A DNA stretch of 64,000 nt from Paenibacillus sp. 1011MAR3C5 (GCF_003591485.1 NZ_QZCF01000001.1:868001-932000); one strand, 5' to 3'; shown: positions 28,383 through 38,059, numbered from the stretch's first letter. The notes: a model not told the origin generated them from the letters alone. A program made the numbers and translations.

Positions 28383-28490
28383 TCTAATGGTATTCGATTT
28401 TGTGCAAGAATGCAATAACCGATTAATAGCCTCTTGTCATTCGCTCTCCTATTATTCGAGTTTAGCGATCAAATCCCCTTCTTTCGCCAG

Positions 28491-28527
28491 AAAAAAAGAA
28501 GCAGCTGCCTGAATGGCAACATGCTTC
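28491..28527 (-). terminator. terminator after the sulfate operon
   Basis: GAAGCA and TGCTTC enclose an inner TGCC/GGCA helix and are followed by TTTTTTT on the minus strand, just past the sbp stop. Confidence 0.85.
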
Positions 28528-28543
28528 CCTATAGATTTAAGCA

Positions 28544-29605
28544 TCAAATATCAGCCAGCACTTGATACCAGACGCCTTTTTTGGAATACAGCAGCTCGCG
28601 CACCTCGCTCCAACCGCCCAAATAACCAATATCGAACAAGCCCTCAGGCGTCACGAACCTCTCCTTCGCTTCCTCGGCTACAGCTTCATGGCTTGGACGG
28701 AAGCCGTGTCTGACGAACAGGCGCTGCGCCTCCTCGCTATGCAGATAATCGACGAACGCCTCCGCTACCTCGCGTGTGCCGTGGCGATCCACGTTGCGAT
28801 CTACGACCGCTGCAGGATTCTCGATCAGGATCGTATCCTTCGGAATTACGATATCATAGGAGACGCCCTTTTGAATGCGGGCGATCAGCTCGTTCTCGTA
28901 CGTCACAATGACATCGCCGACGCCATACTCGAAGGCAGCCATGGAGGCTCTTCCGCTCTTGTCCAGCGACTCCACATTGCGATGAACCGCCTTCAGGAAC
29001 GCCTTGGCGTAATCCGCAGATTTCTCGCCCGTCTCCGCTTCCGCACGCTTCAGTCCGGCCCCATAGATGGCATTTATATCCCACTGGGCGCCGCCTGAGG
29101 TTTTCGGATTCGGGTAGAGCACCTTCACTCCATCGCGGGCGAGATCCGACCAATCCCGAATGCCTAGCGGATTGCCCGGACGCGTGCCAAGCACGACGAT
29201 GGAGCGGGTTATCATTCCCCCATTGCTATTTTCACGCCAATCATGTGTCAGAAGCCCAGCAGCCGATATTTTATCCAGATCGCCCTCCATCGCAAGCACG
29301 GCTATATCGGCTTCAAATCCGCCGGCAATCGCTCTGGCCTGCGTGCCGGACGCCTCATACGATTCCTGGAACGTCACACGCTGGCCCGTCTTCTGCTCCC
29401 ATTGCTTCTGGAACTCCGGCAGCAGCTCTGCGAAGGCATCCTTCACGACCGAATAGGCTCCTATTACGAGTGTGACATCGCTCTCAGGCGCAGGCTGGCC
29501 GGCTGCGGGTGCATCGTTCTCAGCACACCCGGCAGCCGCGATCAAGGTTATAGAAGCCAGCAGCGCAAGCAACAGGTTCTTCACGGGAATCGGATTACGT
29601 ATCAT
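28544..29605 (-). CDS. sbp: sulfate ABC transporter substrate-binding lipoprotein
   Basis: A 353-residue binding protein anchored by a lipobox (IAAAGC, Cys near 27). The mature part has the sulfate-binding fold: VVLGTRPGNPLGIRDWSDL, then KTSGGAQWDINAIYGAGL and a GVGDVIVTYENE strand. It delivers sulfate or thiosulfate to CysT/CysW/CysA. Last gene of the operon, 32 bases after cysA. The spacing of its ribosome-binding site (GGAAAG) is long. Confidence 0.94.
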   Translation of the reverse strand: MIRNPIPVKNLLLALLASITLIAAAGCAENDAPAAGQPAPESDVTLVIGAYSVVKDAFAELLPEFQKQWEQKTGQRVTFQESYEASGTQARAIAGGFEADIAVLAMEGDLDKISAAGLLTHDWRENSNGGMITRSIVVLGTRPGNPLGIRDWSDLARDGVKVLYPNPKTSGGAQWDINAIYGAGLKRAEAETGEKSADYAKAFLKAVHRNVESLDKSGRASMAAFEYGVGDVIVTYENELIARIQKGVSYDIVIPKDTILIENPAAVVDRNVDRHGTREVAEAFVDYLHSEEAQRLFVRHGFRPSHEAVAEEAKERFVTPEGLFDIGYLGGWSEVRELLYSKKGVWYQVLADI

Positions 29606-29637
29606 AAGGGCAACACTCTTTCCGCAACTAGGCTTGA

Positions 29638-30702
29638 TTAGATATGAATCGGCATTGGATCGACTTTGAGTGGATTTTCCAGGATCCAGCTCGCTTGATC
29701 ATGGAAGAGATAGGCGCGGTGTACGAGCACGTTCACCTCTTCGCCGGGATGAAGCACTTCCTTCTCCAGCGACCGGTAAGTAATCAGCTTCGTATCGCCA
29801 ACCGCAAGCTCGACCATCCATTCACTGCCGCGGAAGTGAAGATGCTTCACGACAGCCGGCATCGAAGCCGAAGCAAGCTTGATTTCCCCTGCCTTGCCAA
29901 GCTCGATATACTCAGGACGGATCAGCGCCTTCGTGCCTGGTACATTCGAGGCGTCCTCGAAGCCCCGAAGCTCAGACAGATCCTCGACAATGGACGATTC
30001 TCCGATAAAGCTGGCGACGAACGGCGTCTCCGGATTTTTGTAGATATCCCATGGACTGCCCTTCTGCTCCAGGCGGCCTTTGCTAATAATCATAATCTCG
30101 TCGGCGACTTCAATTGCCTCATCCTGGTCATGTGTGACGAAGATCGAGGTAATGCCTACGCGCTCGATCATCTCCTTCAGCCATGTTCGCAGCTCTGTAC
30201 GGATCTTAGCGTCGATCGCCGCAAACGGCTCATCGAGCAGCAGCAGCTGCGGCTCAGGAGCAAGCGCCCTTGCGAAAGCCACACGCTGGCGCTGGCCGCC
30301 GGAGAGCTGGTGAGGATAACGGTGCTCGAAGCCTTTCAGTCCCGTCAGCTCTACCAGATACATCACTCGCTCGCGAATTTGTTCCTTGGTCTGCTTTTTG
30401 ACCTTGAGTCCGAAGGCGACGTTGTCATAAACCGTCATATGTTTGAAAAGCGCATAGTTCTGAAAGACGAAGCCGATGCCCCGCTCCTGCGGAGGCAGGT
30501 CGTTGACCCGCTGTCCGTGGAACACGATATCGCCGGAGGTCGGCGTCTCAAGTCCCGCAAGCATGCGCAAGATCGACGTCTTGCCGCCGCCGCTCGGACC
30601 GAGCAGGCCGATCAGCTTGCCTTTCTCAATATCGAAGCTTACATCCTTGACCGCATGGAAATCGCCAAAGCTTTTGTTTAAGTTGCGAACCTCGATATGC
30701 AT
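29638..30702 (-). CDS. cysA: sulfate ABC transporter ATPase
   Basis: A 354-residue ATPase that powers the importer. Walker A GPSGGGKTS lies near residue 36, the Q-loop is VFQNYALF, the signature LSGGQRQR, Walker B LLLLDEPFAAID and the switch His VTHDQDE. The C-terminal 110 residues form the TOBE-type domain. The ribosome-binding site overlaps the cysW stop, so the genes are coupled. Confidence 0.95.
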   Translation of the reverse strand: MHIEVRNLNKSFGDFHAVKDVSFDIEKGKLIGLLGPSGGGKTSILRMLAGLETPTSGDIVFHGQRVNDLPPQERGIGFVFQNYALFKHMTVYDNVAFGLKVKKQTKEQIRERVMYLVELTGLKGFEHRYPHQLSGGQRQRVAFARALAPEPQLLLLDEPFAAIDAKIRTELRTWLKEMIERVGITSIFVTHDQDEAIEVADEIMIISKGRLEQKGSPWDIYKNPETPFVASFIGESSIVEDLSELRGFEDASNVPGTKALIRPEYIELGKAGEIKLASASMPAVVKHLHFRGSEWMVELAVGDTKLITYRSLEKEVLHPGEEVNVLVHRAYLFHDQASWILENPLKVDPMPIHI

Positions 30703-30705
30703 CTC

Positions 30706-31509
30706 CTAATGCACTTCCTTTCGTTTTTTGGCCCATTCCATCAGAAGCAGCAAACCTACGGAGAAAGCTGCAAGCACAAGCGCAATTCCGTTGGCGGCCA
30801 CTACGTTGAAATTCTCGACGTCCTGATAGACGAGCGTCGTAGCGGTCTGCGTCTTGTTCATGATGTTGCCCGAGACGACGAGCACGGCTCCGAACTCGCC
30901 CAGCGACCTTGCCACTGTCAGCACAACGCCGTAGATAACGCCCCAGCGAATGGACGGCCATGTTACTTTCCAGAATGTATACCAGGAATAAGCGCCAAGC
31001 GTCGACGCGGCTTCTTCCTGCTGAGCGCCGATCTCCTGCAGCACCGGCATAACCTCCCGCACCATGATCGGGAACGTCACGAATAACGTAGCCAGAATCA
31101 TACCGGGCAGCGCATATACGATCTTGAAGCCGGCATCCTCGAATAATGCGCCGATGACGGTCTGAGGACCCAGCAATAACACAATCATTAATCCGCCGAT
31201 AACCGGCGATACGGCAAACGGCAAGTCAACGATGCTGTTGAGCAGCCGCTTCATTCTTGGTCCGATCCACTGTGCCCGCACCAGATACAGGGCGAGCATA
31301 ACGCCGAAGCCTGTGTTGATAACCGTAACTACAACAACAATAATTCCCGTCATCATCAGCGCATGCAGCGCTTCGGGTCGCATGAGTCCGTCGAGCAATC
31401 CTTGCAAGCCATTCTCCCATGCGCCGAGCACAATCTTGACCAAAGGAGCGATGAGCAGCAAGGCAAATACGCTATACGTAAGCCAAATCCAGGTTCTTCT
31501 TATCGTCAT
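30706..31509 (-). CDS. cysW: sulfate ABC transporter permease CysW
   Basis: A 267-residue permease with about six membrane helices. The cytoplasmic EAA loop (EEAASTLGAYSWYTFWKVTWPSI) contacts CysA. Its ATG overlaps the cysT stop by four bases. The NTGFGVMLALYLVR and DLPFAVSPVIGGL segments are typical of CysW. Confidence 0.94.
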   Translation of the reverse strand: MTIRRTWIWLTYSVFALLLIAPLVKIVLGAWENGLQGLLDGLMRPEALHALMMTGIIVVVVTVINTGFGVMLALYLVRAQWIGPRMKRLLNSIVDLPFAVSPVIGGLMIVLLLGPQTVIGALFEDAGFKIVYALPGMILATLFVTFPIMVREVMPVLQEIGAQQEEAASTLGAYSWYTFWKVTWPSIRWGVIYGVVLTVARSLGEFGAVLVVSGNIMNKTQTATTLVYQDVENFNVVAANGIALVLAAFSVGLLLLMEWAKKRKEVH

Positions 31510-32321
31510 GCGCCGGTCCTCCTAGCTTGCAGAAGGTTGACCAGCCATAGAATGAGGAACGATAGTGTCAACAGCATTACTGAAACGGCTGCAGCGCCTT
31601 GCGGATTGTTGCTTTCAATTTCTCCGAATATATAGACCGACGCCACAAGCGTCTTCCCCGGGATGTTGCCTGCGACAAGCACGACAGCGCCGAATTCGGC
31701 TAATCCTCTGGAGAATGCCAGCATGGCTCCGCTTAGGATGCCGGGCAGCATGGTTGGCAGAATGACGCTGAAGAATGTCTTCGCCTTCGAAGCGCCGAGC
31801 GTATAGGAAGCCTCCTCCTCGGACTTGTCAAGCTCCTCCAGCAGTGGCTGAATCGCGCGGATCACGAATGGAAACGTGACGAAGAGCATCGCAATGACGA
31901 TAGCCGGTTCGTGGAATACAATCTCAATGCCAACCGATGCTGCAAGCGAACCGACCAGACTATTGGGTCCAAGAAGCAGCAGGATAAGCAATCCGCCTAC
32001 AGCGGTAGGCAATGCAAAAGGCAAATCGACCAGGCTGTTCAGAAAGCTTCTTCCAGGAAAACGATAACGAATGAGCACCCAGCCGATCATCGTGCCTAGA
32101 GCCATATTGATCAATGTGGCGATGACAGCCAGCTTCACCGTGAGCAGAACGGCCTTCCATGCAAGCGGATCGGAGACACTGTCCCAAAACGGTGTCCAGC
32201 CGAGCGAGAAGGACTGCGTATATATGCCGAAGATGGGCAATACAATGAGACAGAAGAAATAAAGAATAATGGCCGTTCGAAACCCAAAGCTCCATCCTCT
32301 TCCACGAAACATGGCATTCAC
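31506..32321 (-). CDS. cysT: sulfate ABC transporter permease CysT
   Basis: A 271-residue permease, first gene of the operon. The EAA loop EEASYTLGASKAKTFFSVILPTM and the DLPFALPTAVGGL segment mark it as the CysT/CysU partner of CysW. The start is GTG at 32321, ten bases after GGAGG; an ATG three codons later is the alternative. A promoter and a possible cysteine-responsive operator lie upstream. Confidence 0.93.
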   Translation of the reverse strand: MNAMFRGRGWSFGFRTAIILYFFCLIVLPIFGIYTQSFSLGWTPFWDSVSDPLAWKAVLLTVKLAVIATLINMALGTMIGWVLIRYRFPGRSFLNSLVDLPFALPTAVGGLLILLLLGPNSLVGSLAASVGIEIVFHEPAIVIAMLFVTFPFVIRAIQPLLEELDKSEEEASYTLGASKAKTFFSVILPTMLPGILSGAMLAFSRGLAEFGAVVLVAGNIPGKTLVASVYIFGEIESNNPQGAAAVSVMLLTLSFLILWLVNLLQARRTGA

Positions 32322-32380
32322 GATAACTAAACCTCCAGACCATCGGCTCGAGCCGCAGGTGTTAAACCGCCTAATTACAC

Positions 32381-32406
32381 AATTCCTATTAACTTACTAG
32401 GTATTA
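32381..32406 (-). promoter_or_regulatory. possible CymR-like operator
   Basis: TAATACCTAGTAAGTTAATAGGAATT lies between the cysT promoter and its start. The CCTA-N9-TAGG dyad and the GGAATT end recall the CymR sites of Bacillus sulfur genes, but the spacing differs from the consensus I remember. Confidence 0.35.
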
Positions 32407-32408
32407 TT

Positions 32409-32438
32409 AATGTAGCACTCACCGAAGAAGGAAGTCAA
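32409..32438 (-). promoter_or_regulatory. promoter of the sulfate operon
   Basis: TTGACT and TACATT are 18 bases apart on the minus strand, about 90 bases before the cysT start. Confidence 0.6.
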
Positions 32439-32502
32439 TGGTTATTTAAGAAAAAATGATAAATTCGATAGCCTTTCTTTATACCAATATATGCAAGCCA
32501 AA

Positions 32503-32535
32503 GAGAGCCATGACCGCTGCGGTCATGGCTCTCTC
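32503..32535 (-). terminator. terminator after the oxidoreductase gene
   Basis: AGAGAGCCATGACCG and its exact complement form a 15-pair stem with a three-base loop. The T-run after it is short. Confidence 0.75.
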
Positions 32536-32546
32536 CTCATTTTGTC

Positions 32547-33581
32547 TTACATATATTGTACATTCACAGGCGTTCTTGTTTTGGCCGATTCCATAATCGC
32601 CAGAATGACCATCGTTGTATTGAACGCATCTTCCATCGTAACGAAGAACGGCTCGTCCGTAATCAGCTGATCGATGAAGTGGCGAATGCTCTCATAAGCG
32701 AAGCCTTTCGGCTTGCCGTGAATAAAGTGGCGAACCAGCATATCCGGCCGATCTGCTTTCGTCTCGGTGAATCGCTCCAGCATCTGGCTGTGCGTCGGAT
32801 CAATATTGAACATGCCTTTTGTACCGGTAATGTTCAGCTTCATATCGTTGACGTTCGGATTCGTATTCGGTGTAATCCAGCCATTCTCCATCGTGACGAT
32901 GCCGCCGCCGCGGAATTCCAGAATCGTCTGGTAGATATCGACTGTATCAACGCCCTCCTGCTTCAGCACGCCTTCTCTGGAAACAGCATATACCCGCTCC
33001 ACCTCGTCATTGAACAGCCAGCGCAATACATCTACGCTATGATAGCCGAGGAACCAAAGGATGGAGGACTTCGCTGCCCAAGGCAGCAAATCGGTAGCAA
33101 CCCACTTGATATCGTTCAGACGGTAATAAGCGCTGTATGGTTCGCCGATCTCGCCGTCCACAATCGATTGCTTCGGAATCGCAAACAGCGGGCTCCACCG
33201 GCTATGAAGGTCTACCATCATGCGTACCCCATTGCGCTCGACCGCCTCCACAATCTCCAGCGCTTCCTCACGCGTCGTTGTCAGCGGCTTCTCGATAATG
33301 AAGTGCTTGCCGGCATTGGCGCAATCCACAGCGATGCGGGTATGGGCGAAATCCGGCGTTACAATGGCTACAGCGTCGATATCGGCCCGCTCCAGCATCT
33401 CTCTGTGGTCGGTGAAGATGCCGGATGCAGGGATGTTGAACTTCGCCGCCAGCGCTGCCGCCCGCTCGCTGTTCATATCGCAGATCGCCGCCACTTCGGC
33501 TACCGGATGATCATTGTAAATGTAAGCATGCGTCTCTCCCCAGGTTCCTGCTCCAACAATACCCATTTTGACTTTTTTCAT
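32547..33581 (-). CDS. Gfo/Idh/MocA family oxidoreductase
   Basis: A 344-residue NAD(P)-dependent sugar or inositol dehydrogenase-like protein. The Rossmann motif GIVGAGTWGETHA lies at the N-terminus, and the family signature EKPLTTT lies near residue 95. The C-terminal beta-sheet domain includes the YHSVDVLRWLF helix, whose His is a likely catalytic residue. The ATG at 33581 is chosen because AAAGG stands 11 bases upstream; the ATG at 33590 is too close. It is the last gene after the sugar permeases, so it probably acts on the imported sugar. Confidence 0.87.
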   Translation of the reverse strand: MKKVKMGIVGAGTWGETHAYIYNDHPVAEVAAICDMNSERAAALAAKFNIPASGIFTDHREMLERADIDAVAIVTPDFAHTRIAVDCANAGKHFIIEKPLTTTREEALEIVEAVERNGVRMMVDLHSRWSPLFAIPKQSIVDGEIGEPYSAYYRLNDIKWVATDLLPWAAKSSILWFLGYHSVDVLRWLFNDEVERVYAVSREGVLKQEGVDTVDIYQTILEFRGGGIVTMENGWITPNTNPNVNDMKLNITGTKGMFNIDPTHSQMLERFTETKADRPDMLVRHFIHGKPKGFAYESIRHFIDQLITDEPFFVTMEDAFNTTMVILAIMESAKTRTPVNVQYM

Positions 33582-33632
33582 CAACGTCATCGCCTTTCAT
33601 CGTCTGTTGTTTCGCTAGATAATTAGAAGCTA

Positions 33633-34457
33633 TTATTTCACGCCGCCGAAGGTAAGGCCGCGGATCATATATTTTTGCACAATCATCGCAAAGAGCAATA
33701 CCGGCAAGATCGTCACGATGCCGATGGCGGACATCTCGCCCCATACGACACCGCTCACGGACAGGAACAAGGTCACTGTCGTCGGCAGCGTGCTTGCATC
33801 GGAGCTCGTCAGGAAGAGCGCAAATACAAACTCATTCCAGGAGTTGATGATGCAGAAAATCGACGTTGCAATCAGCCCCGGTGTTGCCAGCGGCAAAATG
33901 ATGCGAATGAATACCTGGAACCTGGAGGCTCCATCGACGAAAGCCGCTTCCTCCAGCGCAACCGGAATTTCCTCGAAGAAGCTTCGCATCATCCAGATCG
34001 TGAACGGAATGTTGAACAGCATATAGCAAATGATGAGCACCAGATGCGTATCCAGAATGCCCAGCAGGCTCGCCATGACGAAGATTGGAATAACCGAAGC
34101 CATAGGAGGCAGCATACGAAGGCTCAGCACCCAGAACGCGCGGTTCTCCTTCTTCTTGAATTCAAATCTTGCGAAGCCATATGCCGCCATCCCGCCGATA
34201 AAGATCGAGATGAACGTCGTCAGCAGCACCACGATCGAGCTGTTTTTCAAATAATCGAGCGCATGCCGGTTTTCAAATATGTTTTTGTAGTTCTCAAAGG
34301 TCGGCGAAAAAAACCATATGCTTGGATCATACGTCTGCGTCCCCGTCTTCAAGCTGATAATGAGCATCCAGATGAACGGAAAAATGCAGACAACGGATAC
34401 GATAAGGAGAAGAACGGCCGTCACCACCGTCAGTTTTTTATTCCCTAGCGGATTCAT
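33633..34457 (-). CDS. sugar ABC transporter permease, MalG type
   Basis: A 274-residue CUT1 permease with about six membrane helices. The EAA loop is EEAAFVDGASRFQVFIRIILPLATPG. It overlaps the upstream permease gene by four bases (ATGA). It partners the MalF-type protein and an external binding protein; the sugar is not known. Confidence 0.92.
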   Translation of the reverse strand: MNPLGNKKLTVVTAVLLLIVSVVCIFPFIWMLIISLKTGTQTYDPSIWFFSPTFENYKNIFENRHALDYLKNSSIVVLLTTFISIFIGGMAAYGFARFEFKKKENRAFWVLSLRMLPPMASVIPIFVMASLLGILDTHLVLIICYMLFNIPFTIWMMRSFFEEIPVALEEAAFVDGASRFQVFIRIILPLATPGLIATSIFCIINSWNEFVFALFLTSSDASTLPTTVTLFLSVSGVVWGEMSAIGIVTILPVLLFAMIVQKYMIRGLTFGGVK

Positions 34458-35338
34458 CCTTTATTCTCCACTCCTTTCCGATAGAGCCTGATCAGAATCA
34501 TGCTGATCACAGTCGTCAAGATAAGCAGTACGACCGATACGGCAGCCGAACGTCCGATCCAGCCCGTTCCCGCAAAGCCGAGCCTGTAGATATGGAGGCT
34601 CAGGAACTCTGTAGAGCTGCCCGGTCCGCCCTGGGTGAGCGAATACGGGATATCGAACATCTTGAGCGAGTCGATCGCCCGGAAAATAACCGCCAGCAAA
34701 ATCATCGGCCATAGAAGCGGCAGCGTAATATTGCGGAACGTCTGCAGCTTGCTCGCGCCATCAATCGCGGCAGCCTCGTACGGATCCGTGGGCAGCGAAC
34801 GCATGCCCGCATAGATGATAAGCGCTACAAACGGTGTATTCTGCCAGATGTCGACAAACAGCGTCGACCAGAATGCATTTTCCCCCGAGAGCCATATCAC
34901 TTTGCCGCCAAAAAACTGCAGGAAGTAGTTGAGCACGCCATACTCCGCATTCATCATCAGCTTCCACACCTGTCCGGTAATACTTGGCGTCATCGCCACC
35001 GGCACGATCATGCAGGCGAAAACAAGAAATTTCAGCTTGAACTCCCGGTCCAGCAGCACCGCCAGCCAGAATCCGAGTGCCAGCTGGATCACAGTTGCCA
35101 GAAGCATAAAGCCGAGGCTGATGCCGACCGAATACCAGAATTCGGCATCCTTGCCGGTGAACAGCCGGATATAATTTTCAAGACCGACGAAATCGAAGGT
35201 CGGATAGCCAAGCTCGTAATTGGTCACGCTTAGCCCGTATAGGAATACGGTCGGGATAATCGTCAACGCGCCAAGAATAATGATGGCGGGCATAATGTAG
35301 ATCAAATGAGGCCGTTTCTCAAAATAAGAGCGAATCAT
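34454..35338 (-). CDS. sugar ABC transporter permease, MalF/UgpA type
   Basis: A 294-residue CUT1 permease with six membrane helices. The EAA loop is YEAAAIDGASKLQTFRNITLPLLWP. The ATG at 35338 lies eight bases after GGAAGG; a GTG three codons earlier overlaps that site. It precedes the MalG-type permease. No ATPase gene is present, so a shared MsmX-type ATPase elsewhere in the genome is expected. Confidence 0.92.
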   Translation of the reverse strand: MIRSYFEKRPHLIYIMPAIIILGALTIIPTVFLYGLSVTNYELGYPTFDFVGLENYIRLFTGKDAEFWYSVGISLGFMLLATVIQLALGFWLAVLLDREFKLKFLVFACMIVPVAMTPSITGQVWKLMMNAEYGVLNYFLQFFGGKVIWLSGENAFWSTLFVDIWQNTPFVALIIYAGMRSLPTDPYEAAAIDGASKLQTFRNITLPLLWPMILLAVIFRAIDSLKMFDIPYSLTQGGPGSSTEFLSLHIYRLGFAGTGWIGRSAAVSVVLLILTTVISMILIRLYRKGVENKG

Positions 35339-35406
35339 AGATGCCACCTTCCTTGCTGATGAACTGGCCGGACCGCTTGACTAGCGCGGCCCGGCCGCCA
35401 GTTCCG

Positions 35407-36804
35407 TTATTGCGTTATATCTTCAAGCTCTGTTTGTGCTTTCGCCGCCGCATCCTGTACGGTCAGCTCGCCGAACATCGCCGCGCTGACATAGTAGCCG
35501 ACACGGTCCAAAATTTGACCCAGCTTCTCATGCGGCGGAATCCAGGAGATGCCCTTTTCAACAAGCACGTTCGCATCGTTTAATGCTGCCAGCTGTACCG
35601 GATAAGACGGATCAGCCGCTACAAGCTCTTCGTTTTCATAGATCGACGTTCTGACAGGCACACCGCCGCCATCTACATAGGCTTTTGCATTTTCCTTGCT
35701 GTTCATATACACGATGAATGCCCAAGCCGCATCTTTGTTTTTCGATTGCGACGAGATTGACATGTTCCAGCCAGCAAGCGCGCTTGCCTTGCCTTCAGGA
35801 CCTTCCGGCGTAGGCGCAAAGCCAACCTTGTCGTACACTTGCGAGCTTGCCGGGTCCAGAATCCGCTTCGCCAGCGCAGTTGCATCCAGCCACATGGCCG
35901 TTCTGCCTGTCATGAAAGCCGATAATGCTTCTTCATGTGTGTAAGATACAACGTCCTTCGGCGCGTTCTTCAGCAGGTCCACGTAGAACTGAAGCGCTTC
36001 AACCGTCTTCGGATCGGTCATCGTCACATCACCTGACTGCTGGTTCAGGAAGCCGCCGCCGAAGTTGTACATGACCGTCATCAAGCCCGATGCAGCGTGA
36101 ACGCCGCGCTGCGCTCTCATGGACACGCCATACAGGCCGTCTTCCTTGCCGTTGAAGAATTGTGCGAGCTCCAGGAACTCATCCATCGTTGCCGGCGGCT
36201 GCTTGCCGTACTTCTCGAACAAGTCCTTCCGGTACGCGATGAACCGCGTCTCGCCAGCCGTCGGGATGCCGTATACGCTGCCGTCGTACTTGCTGATGCC
36301 ATTGCGGTAAGCCGGTACGATATCCTCATAGTCGAACCATGCCGGCGTCTTGTTCTCATCAGATAGGTAAGCGTCGAGCGGCTCGACTACCTTCTTCGCG
36401 CCGTATTCGCTCATCCAGAAACCATCGACCATCAGGACATCGTAGCTGCCGGTTTTGCCTGTGTAGTCAAGCAGCTGCTTGTTCTTCAGATAGGTCTCCT
36501 CCATCACTTCCCACTTCACTTTGATGCCGGTCAGCTTCTCGAAGTCACTGGTCAGCTTCTGGAAGGAGTCGGTAGACGGATGGCTCGCAAATGCAAGATT
36601 CAACGTGTCCCCGCCGTATTGGCTCTTGATGGTCTCGCCCCAAGCTTCCAGCGTATCCGTCGCGCCGCTTGGCGCACCTCCGTTCCCGCTGCCTTCATTG
36701 CCGTTCCCCTTACTTGTTCCATTGCCCCCATTGCCTGCTCCGCATGCGGAGATCATCGCGACTAACAAGACTACCGCCACGATTTGTGTCCATCTTCTCA
36801 ACAT
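35407..36804 (-). CDS. sugar ABC transporter substrate-binding lipoprotein
   Basis: A 465-residue family 1 extracellular solute-binding protein. The lipobox MISAC places the lipid-bearing Cys near residue 21. A Gly/Asn-rich linker of about 25 residues follows, then the bilobed domain with SYDVLMVDGFWMSEYG and AMWLDATALAKR. It supplies the CUT1 permeases downstream. GAGGAG precedes the ATG. Confidence 0.92.
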   Translation of the reverse strand: MLRRWTQIVAVVLLVAMISACGAGNGGNGTSKGNGNEGSGNGGAPSGATDTLEAWGETIKSQYGGDTLNLAFASHPSTDSFQKLTSDFEKLTGIKVKWEVMEETYLKNKQLLDYTGKTGSYDVLMVDGFWMSEYGAKKVVEPLDAYLSDENKTPAWFDYEDIVPAYRNGISKYDGSVYGIPTAGETRFIAYRKDLFEKYGKQPPATMDEFLELAQFFNGKEDGLYGVSMRAQRGVHAASGLMTVMYNFGGGFLNQQSGDVTMTDPKTVEALQFYVDLLKNAPKDVVSYTHEEALSAFMTGRTAMWLDATALAKRILDPASSQVYDKVGFAPTPEGPEGKASALAGWNMSISSQSKNKDAAWAFIVYMNSKENAKAYVDGGGVPVRTSIYENEELVAADPSYPVQLAALNDANVLVEKGISWIPPHEKLGQILDRVGYYVSAAMFGELTVQDAAAKAQTELEDITQ

Positions 36805-36904
36805 TACCTGACACTCCTCTGCCTTTGATTTGTGTAAGCTAACTTGACGCTTTCCTACCGTATTTTTCTTTGTTCCTGGTAGGGATAGTACAAATAATAG
36901 ACCG

Positions 36905-36918
36905 ATAAAGCGGTTTCA
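36905..36918 (-). promoter_or_regulatory. possible catabolite (cre) site
   Basis: TGAAACCGCTTTAT on the minus strand fits 12 of 14 positions of the cre consensus. It lies about 100 bases before the sugar-binding protein gene, where CcpA could repress. Confidence 0.4.
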
Positions 36919-36974
36919 ACAATGTATTGGAACGTCTACTCTTGTCTTCAGAAAACTAAACTATGCTTTTTAAA

Positions 36975-37001
36975 CAAAAAACAAACCTTCATGTGAAGGT
37001 T
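36975..37001 (-). terminator. terminator after the response regulator gene
   Basis: AACCTTCA-TGTGAAGGTT followed by TGTTTTTTG on the minus strand. It separates the two-component genes from the transporter, which therefore needs its own promoter. Confidence 0.75.
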
Positions 37002-37003
37002 CG

Positions 37004-38059
37004 TTACACTTGGCTGCTATTTTTTTCTTTATATTCCAGCGGCGATACGCCATAATATTTTTTGAAGATTTTCGAGAAATAGGGGTAGTCGTTGAAGCCG
37101 CATTGCTCCGCGATCAGATTGATTTTGGCCGTTTCTTCCCGCAGCAGCAATTCCCTGGCCTTCTCCAAGCGAAACTCACTTATATATTGGGTAATAGGTT
37201 TTTTCATGACCTCACGGAATATTTTGCTCAAATAGGCCGTGCTTAAACCGCCATGCTCCGCGAGCATGGACAAATTCAAGGAGGCATCGCCGTACTGGCG
37301 GCCGATCATTGCGATCGCGTCCTCCACGACGCGCTTGTTGCGCGGCGCCCGGCTGTCCGCTACGACGCTGATGATCTCGGAGATGTAGTCCTTCCAGTTC
37401 CGCAGCAAGTCTTCCATCGCAGCAGCAGGTCTGGATGCGGGGTTGCTGTCTTCTCCGGCCGAACGCTTATGCACGAGCAGCAGCTCCGCCCGGAAGGCCA
37501 GCCCGAAGTGTCCCATAATCCGCTTCATCTCCAGCAGCGAATAATCGCCTTCTTGCAGATGTACGCCCCAGGCGTCAATCAACGCGTCGCATTCCGCCCT
37601 ATTTTCGGCCATGACGCTTTTGACTAGCATCGCTATTGTGTCCTTCATCATGCGGATGCTGGCCGCGTCCATGCTTGCCATCCACTTCGAGGGATCATTC
37701 AGCAGGACGCGCGAGATAACCTCCTGCAGCATCTCCGCCGTTACCGGCTTGAGCAAGTAGTCGGACACTTGATGCCGCAGCGCCTGCTGCACATATTGAA
37801 ATTCCGCATATCCGCTCAGCACCACGATTGCCATGTCCGGATGCCGCTCCCGCACTCTGGCAATCAACTGCAGCCCGTCCATGACAGGCATCTGGATATC
37901 GGTCAAGATCATGTCGGGCTTGCTGAGGCCAATACACATCAAAGCCTCTTCGCCATTGCGCGCCTCGTCAATCTCGATCATGCTGCCGCCGGACTGCTCC
38001 AGCAGCTTGATAATGCCCCTCCGAATGACGACCTCATCGTCAACGATTAAGATTTTCAT
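37004..38059 (-). CDS. response regulator, YesN type, AraC output domain
   Basis: A 351-residue regulator. The receiver domain (1-120) has the acidic pocket in VDDE, the phospho-acceptor Asp in MILTDIQMPVMDG and the switch Lys in LLKP. A middle region of about 130 residues has no clear family. The C-terminal AraC-type double helix-turn-helix (about 250-345) contains GLSTAYLSKIFREVMKKPITQYISEFRLEKA and CGFNDYPYFSKIFKKYYG. It overlaps the histidine kinase gene by 20 bases. It probably activates the sugar transporter operon just downstream. Confidence 0.93.
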   Translation of the reverse strand: MKILIVDDEVVIRRGIIKLLEQSGGSMIEIDEARNGEEALMCIGLSKPDMILTDIQMPVMDGLQLIARVRERHPDMAIVVLSGYAEFQYVQQALRHQVSDYLLKPVTAEMLQEVISRVLLNDPSKWMASMDAASIRMMKDTIAMLVKSVMAENRAECDALIDAWGVHLQEGDYSLLEMKRIMGHFGLAFRAELLLVHKRSAGEDSNPASRPAAAMEDLLRNWKDYISEIISVVADSRAPRNKRVVEDAIAMIGRQYGDASLNLSMLAEHGGLSTAYLSKIFREVMKKPITQYISEFRLEKARELLLREETAKINLIAEQCGFNDYPYFSKIFKKYYGVSPLEYKEKNSSQV

